From an uncultured Lachnospiraceae bacterium (GTDB lineage: Bacteria > Bacillota > Clostridia > Lachnospirales > Lachnospiraceae): a stretch of DNA of 10,252 nucleotides. Made by a program: the position numbers and the translations under genes. Shown one piece after another: positions 7,603 through 10,252 of this stretch. Location of the stretch: NCBI GenBank assembly GCA_902782655.1, contig CACZNY010000218.1, positions 1 to 10,252 on the forward strand. The letters are read 5' to 3'. The notes under the pieces were generated by a model. The model did not search any database. It saw nothing but the letters and a program-made list of their open reading frames with translations, and was not told where the DNA came from. Numbering within the stretch: position 1 is the stretch's first letter; each line of letters begins with the position of its first letter.

Positions 7603-8665
7603 ATGCTGCACCTTCTTCCTTCATATGCCTGATCCTCTCCTTAAGGGGATCCGGCATTTCCACCTTCGGAGAACGCCCGTCAGCAAGCCAGGTCGCTGCG
7701 TAATGAGTCCCGGAGATCTTAAACAAAGGCGGTTCAGCCTTGAAATCTATGGCAAGTGCATAGGGATTTCTCGGAGCGAAAGCGTCCCCTGTTATTTTCT
7801 TTGCCATATCAGGCGGTGTACCGGGGATGGAATAAAGCTCCCCCTTTTCGTCGGAGGTATCCGGAATGGCCGAAAGCAGTCCCCAGGTATAGGGATGCCT
7901 CGGGTCGTAGAATATATCAAAGACGTTTCCGTATTCAATGATCTTACCGGCGTACATGACCCCGACATAGTCAGCGATCTTTGCTACCACCCCAAGGTTA
8001 TGCGTTATGAATATCACCGATATCCCCCGGGCTCTCTGTATTTTCTGGATAAGGTCAAGGATACGGTTCTGAATGGTGACATCAAGAGCTGTCGTAGGCT
8101 CATCGCAGATAAGGATCTCCGGATTGCAGCTTAAGGCAATGGCGATCACTATCCTTTGTCTCATGCCGCCCGACAGCTGATGGGGATACTGTCCCATGGT
8201 ACGTTCGGGCTCCGTGATCCCTACCTCATGAAGCAGATCCAGAGATCTTGTATACGCCTCATTTTTTGATATCTTTTCATGATCACGTATGGATACCGCC
8301 ATCTGCGCCCCTATAGTCATGGTAGGATTGAGAGATGTCATGGGATCCTGGAATATCATTGATATCCTTGAGCCGTTTATATTCCTGTATCTCCAGTGAA
8401 GCTCCTTTTTCAGAAGATCAATGCTGCCATCCGTACCGTTAAACATGACACTCCCGGAGTTTATCACCGCATTTTCAGGCAGGATCCCCATTATGCTCTT
8501 GACAGTTATACTCTTGCCGCAGCCTGATTCCCCCACAAGGGCAAGGACTTCATTCTCCTTCAGTACAAAGTCCACCCCCCTTATGGCATGTATGTCTCCT
8601 GCAGCCATCCTGAAGCTGATATCAAGATTCTTAACCTCTATCACATTTCTGGCTTCATCACTCAT
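7589..8665 (-). CDS. oppD: Oligopeptide ABC transporter ATPase, OppD/DppD family
   Basis: This 358-residue protein is the first ATPase of the peptide importer. It shows Walker A GESGCGKS (45-52), Q-loop Q106 in FQDPMTSLNP, signature LSGGMRQ (164-170), Walker B ILICDE (184-189) and switch H222. The peptide-type C-terminal extension contains RHPYTWGLL (256-264) and an APRNPYA...THYAATW segment (297-326). In many OppD/DppD proteins this last segment carries four cysteines for a [4Fe-4S] cluster. Here all four positions hold other residues, so the cluster should be absent. GGAG lies 7 bases before the ATG at 8665. It is the first of the five transporter genes and follows the 103-residue protein by 68 bases. 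Confidence 0.95.
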   Translation of the reverse strand: MSDEARNVIEVKNLDISFRMAAGDIHAIRGVDFVLKENEVLALVGESGCGKSITVKSIMGILPENAVINSGSVMFNGTDGSIDLLKKELHWRYRNINGSRISMIFQDPMTSLNPTMTIGAQMAVSIRDHEKISKNEAYTRSLDLLHEVGITEPERTMGQYPHQLSGGMRQRIVIAIALSCNPEILICDEPTTALDVTIQNRILDLIQKIQRARGISVIFITHNLGVVAKIADYVGVMYAGKIIEYGNVFDIFYDPRHPYTWGLLSAIPDTSDEKGELYSIPGTPPDMAKKITGDAFAPRNPYALAIDFKAEPPLFKISGTHYAATWLADGRSPKVEMPDPLKERIRHMKEEGAAYARN

Positions 8666-8733
8666 TTTCCTGCTCCGATCATTATTGAAAACCCTCCCCC
8701 GGCAAGCCCTTTTTGGATGATGACGGAAGCCTG

Positions 8734-9045
8734 TCAGACATCCTGCCTGAAGCTCTCTTCCATAAACTCCTGAAGCCGCTTCGTGACATCCTCACGCACC
8801 ACCTCGGCACAGGTGTAAGAAAACCGGACTGTACAGCCCTTTTGAGTGATATTGCCTGTCTCCTCCACTTTAAGGCTGCCATAAAGCTCCGGCATCTTTG
8901 CAAGTGCTTCCTCCACTGCCATTTCAAGGCGCTCTTCCATCTTCTCCCTGCCGCCGCCGCAATTAAGCGCAGGCAGGGTCTCATGAATGCGGCCGGTCAG
9001 CTGCTTTAACAGGATGGCCTCATCCTCTACAGCCATTATCCTCAT
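8734..9045 (-). CDS. Small protein with a truncated receiver-like N-terminus, function unknown
   Basis: This intact 103-residue frame has AAGGG about 9 bases before its ATG. The first 25 residues (MRIMAVEDEAILLKQLTGRI, then HETLP) look like the first strand, acidic pocket (E7-D8-E9) and first helix of a response-regulator receiver domain. The sequence then departs: a GGGREK linker, a helix of about 20 residues (MEERLEMAVEEALAKM), two probable strands around SLKVEETG and CTVRFSY, and a final helix ending EESFRQDV. No phospho-acceptor Asp region, switch residues or DNA-binding domain follow, so it cannot be a normal regulator. It lies 34 bases after the acetolactate decarboxylase gene and 68 bases before oppD, inside the operon. 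It may be a relic fusion or a real small adaptor; I do not recognise the second half. Confidence 0.6.
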   Translation of the reverse strand: MRIMAVEDEAILLKQLTGRIHETLPALNCGGGREKMEERLEMAVEEALAKMPELYGSLKVEETGNITQKGCTVRFSYTCAEVVREDVTKRLQEFMEESFRQDV

Positions 9046-9079
9046 TTTTTTATACCCTTCAGAGAATCATCATATTTAT

Positions 9080-9922
9080 TCAGTCTTCACCCGTTTCAAC
9101 TTTTTTGATGTCATCACTCTGGTCTATGGTAAGGTCGAAGTTATTGAACATTTCATTGTCAGGCAATGCCATGGCAAAGTTATCAGTCCGGTCTATGCTG
9201 ACCTTAAGCTCATCCGAGGCAAGATCGAGTACATGGCCTCCGGCCTTTCTGTCATCGGAAATAAAATGGAAATGCCAGCCTGCCGCATTAAGACTGCTCA
9301 TATAATCAGGACAGTACAGACCGACGACGGTTCCCTTAATGTTTTCATAGTTAAAAAAGGTCTGATCTGTTTCCAGTACGGTCGCTAAAGGCTTGTACGG
9401 CTCAGTCTGAGGAAGCTCACTCCTGACCTGCATGCTTTTGAAGGTGCCGTCTGCCCTGATCATGTAAAACCGGTTATCACCGATCTCATGAACCTTCTTA
9501 TCAAGCTCGCTCTTCAGGGTGTTGACGCTGTCAATACTGCTGAGACTGATCACCTCGTCCGCATCAAAAAAAGTAACATTGGAAAAGGGGATCGTCTCAT
9601 CATCGGCAACCTTCTCGACGGAACCGTCAGAAGCTGCTCTGTAAACCGTGCCTTCAAGCATTATCAGCTCACCGTTAAGCGCATCAAAAGTACCGATCCC
9701 GATATCTCCGAGCTCTTTAAGCCTGCTTACGGGAACACTTCCGTTATAGTCGCCAAAGGTAAGCCCCTGCAAAAGAGATACCTGATTGATCACTTCTCTG
9801 TCAGCGGAACTGCCATCCGAAGCACTCCCGCCGGCGGTGCTTCCACAGGAAGTCAAAAATATTCCCGCTGCTAAGATCAGGCTTAATCCATGATATACCT
9901 TGATTCTCTTCATCCCTTTCAT
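9080..9922 (-). CDS. Exported acetolactate decarboxylase lipoprotein
   Basis: Acetolactate decarboxylase converts 2-acetolactate to acetoin and CO2. This 280-residue copy has a lipoprotein signal peptide with lipobox LTSC (C26 lipidated) and a Ser/Gly-rich linker to about 40, so it should act outside the membrane. Family landmarks are in order: VSLLQGLTFGDYNG (48-61), GDIGIGTFDALNGEL (72-86), RSELPQTEPYKPL (167-179) and the zinc site H217-x-H219...H230 in HFHFISDDRKAGGH. H217, H219 and H230 keep the spacing of His194, His196 and His207 of the Brevibacillus enzyme. E85, R167 and E276 fall where its Glu65, Arg145 and Glu253 are expected. AGGAGG (9927-9932) is only 4 bases before the ATG at 9922; an in-frame ATG at 9913 is possible. 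It is the first gene of the operon. Confidence 0.9.
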   Translation of the reverse strand: MKGMKRIKVYHGLSLILAAGIFLTSCGSTAGGSASDGSSADREVINQVSLLQGLTFGDYNGSVPVSRLKELGDIGIGTFDALNGELIMLEGTVYRAASDGSVEKVADDETIPFSNVTFFDADEVISLSSIDSVNTLKSELDKKVHEIGDNRFYMIRADGTFKSMQVRSELPQTEPYKPLATVLETDQTFFNYENIKGTVVGLYCPDYMSSLNAAGWHFHFISDDRKAGGHVLDLASDELKVSIDRTDNFAMALPDNEMFNNFDLTIDQSDDIKKVETGED

Positions 9923-9992
9923 TTCTCCTCCTTTTTGCCCCTGCGTCAAGCCTGCATGCCGTTTCCAACCCCCCCTCAAATACCTCAACGCT

Positions 9993-9998
9993 ATTATA
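9993..9998 (-). promoter_or_regulatory. -10 box of the probable operon promoter
   Basis: The minus strand reads TATAAT here, about 70 bases before the acetolactate decarboxylase start, leaving room for a 5' leader. No good -35 hexamer is correctly spaced: TTGAAT is 21 bases upstream and TTTCTG 16 bases upstream. The -35 area is occupied by the inverted repeat. The promoter may be weak or need an activator. Confidence 0.5.
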
Positions 9999-10030
9999 GT
10001 ATATTGAATTTCATCAGAAATTCAATATAC
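9999..10030. repeat. Perfect 14-bp inverted repeat over the promoter -35 region (candidate operator)
   Basis: GTATATTGAATTTC (9999-10012) is exactly complementary to GAAATTCAATATAC (10017-10030), with only ATCA between. It directly abuts the TATAAT box and covers the region where a -35 element and a regulator would bind. There is no T-run on either side, so it is not a standard terminator. The core AATTTC-ATCA-GAAATT recalls the CodY box (AATTTTCWGAAAATT), but the spacer is longer and the match imperfect. A mobile-element end is the other reading. Confidence 0.7.
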
Positions 10031-10033
10031 GTA

Positions 10034-10252
10034 TTGGACCAGGCGGCCGGCCGGGTTGCAGCAGATTATCGTGACGATATCGGTGCTGGTGAATCCTACC
10101 GTGATTTTGTCCGCTTCATCCATGTCAGATATGAATGGGATATGAAGGATGAGCCTGTTTCCCGACTGAATCTGCGCACCAGAGGCGCCTTCATCAAGCA
10201 GAACCAGCCGGAGCTTTCCTATGAGAGATTTCGCAAAATCTCATCAATACAT
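10034..10252 (+). CDS. Possible partial reading frame running off the window, unrecognised
   Basis: From about 10034 the plus strand is open to the window end, with codon composition like real coding DNA and a charged, aromatic-rich product (segments such as YRDFVRFIHVRYEWDM and ELSYERFRK). I do not recognise the family. A TTG at 10034 or 10004, or an ATG at 9956, could start it, but none has a ribosome site and the last two would run through the inverted repeat. The 5' end may therefore be missing. The opposite strand is also open from 10243 to a TGA at 10022-10024, without a normal start codon. The true coding strand is not settled. Confidence 0.3.
   Translation, partial: MDQAAGRVAADYRDDIGAGESYRDFVRFIHVRYEWDMKDEPVSRLNLRTRGAFIKQNQPELSYERFRKISSIH

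Noticed and set aside
7541..8134. Plus-strand open frame of 197 codons
   Set aside because: It is antisense to the oppF start and the C-terminal half of oppD, has no ribosome site or recognisable motif, and appears to be a shadow.
8682..8984. Minus-strand frame of 100 codons overlapping the 103-residue gene
   Set aside because: The product is rich in Arg, Trp and Ser with no domain, typical of an out-of-frame reading. The 8734-9045 frame has the better start and composition.
9999..10030. The palindrome as a rho-independent terminator
   Set aside because: The stem is AT-rich and no T-run follows it on either strand.
10225..10242. GAGATTT/AAATCTC inverted repeat around CGCA
   Set aside because: It has only 7-bp arms, is AT-rich, lies inside possible coding sequence and has no T-run; it is plausible by chance.
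1..10252. CRISPR array or tandem repeat
   Set aside because: No regularly spaced repeats were seen on reading through the window.

Overview
The window looks like chromosomal DNA of an anaerobic Bacillota, most likely a Lachnospiraceae-type clostridium. This is inferred from AGGAGG-type ribosome binding sites, lipoprotein signal peptides, the style of the transporter proteins and a moderate base composition. No marker gene fixes the genus.

Eight convincing genes lie head to tail on the minus strand, from about 9922 down to 202, with short gaps or overlaps. They read as one transcription unit. In order of transcription they are: an exported acetolactate decarboxylase lipoprotein (9080-9922); a 103-residue protein that begins like a response-regulator receiver domain and then diverges (8734-9045); the oligopeptide ABC transporter genes D, F, A, B and C (8665 to 3029); and a giant single-chain amino-acid ABC transporter (202-2970). 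Junctions inside the peptide transporter set are very tight: a 14-base overlap, an ATGA overlap and a TAATG overlap. A TATAAT box (9993-9998) sits just upstream of the first gene, abutted by a perfect 14+4+14 inverted repeat (9999-10030) that is a candidate operator.

The unusual part of the window is the 922-residue transporter. It carries an N-terminal membrane anchor, a substrate-binding domain whose two halves appear in swapped order, a permease domain, an ABC ATPase domain, and a tail of about 120 residues resembling a degenerate GHKL (HATPase_c_2, SpoIIAB/RsbW-like) fold. The operon would import peptides and amino acids, and its first gene would turn exported acetolactate into acetoin outside the membrane. 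A link through branched-chain amino-acid or pyruvate overflow metabolism is plausible but inferred.

The flanks hold no recognised complete gene. At the left, 1-201 carries a sequence like the 3' end of a tRNA gene without the tRNA body, followed by a strong plus-strand terminator, so it may be an old attachment site or tRNA remnant. At the right, 10031-10252 holds open reading frames on both strands; the plus-strand one runs out of the window and is unrecognised.
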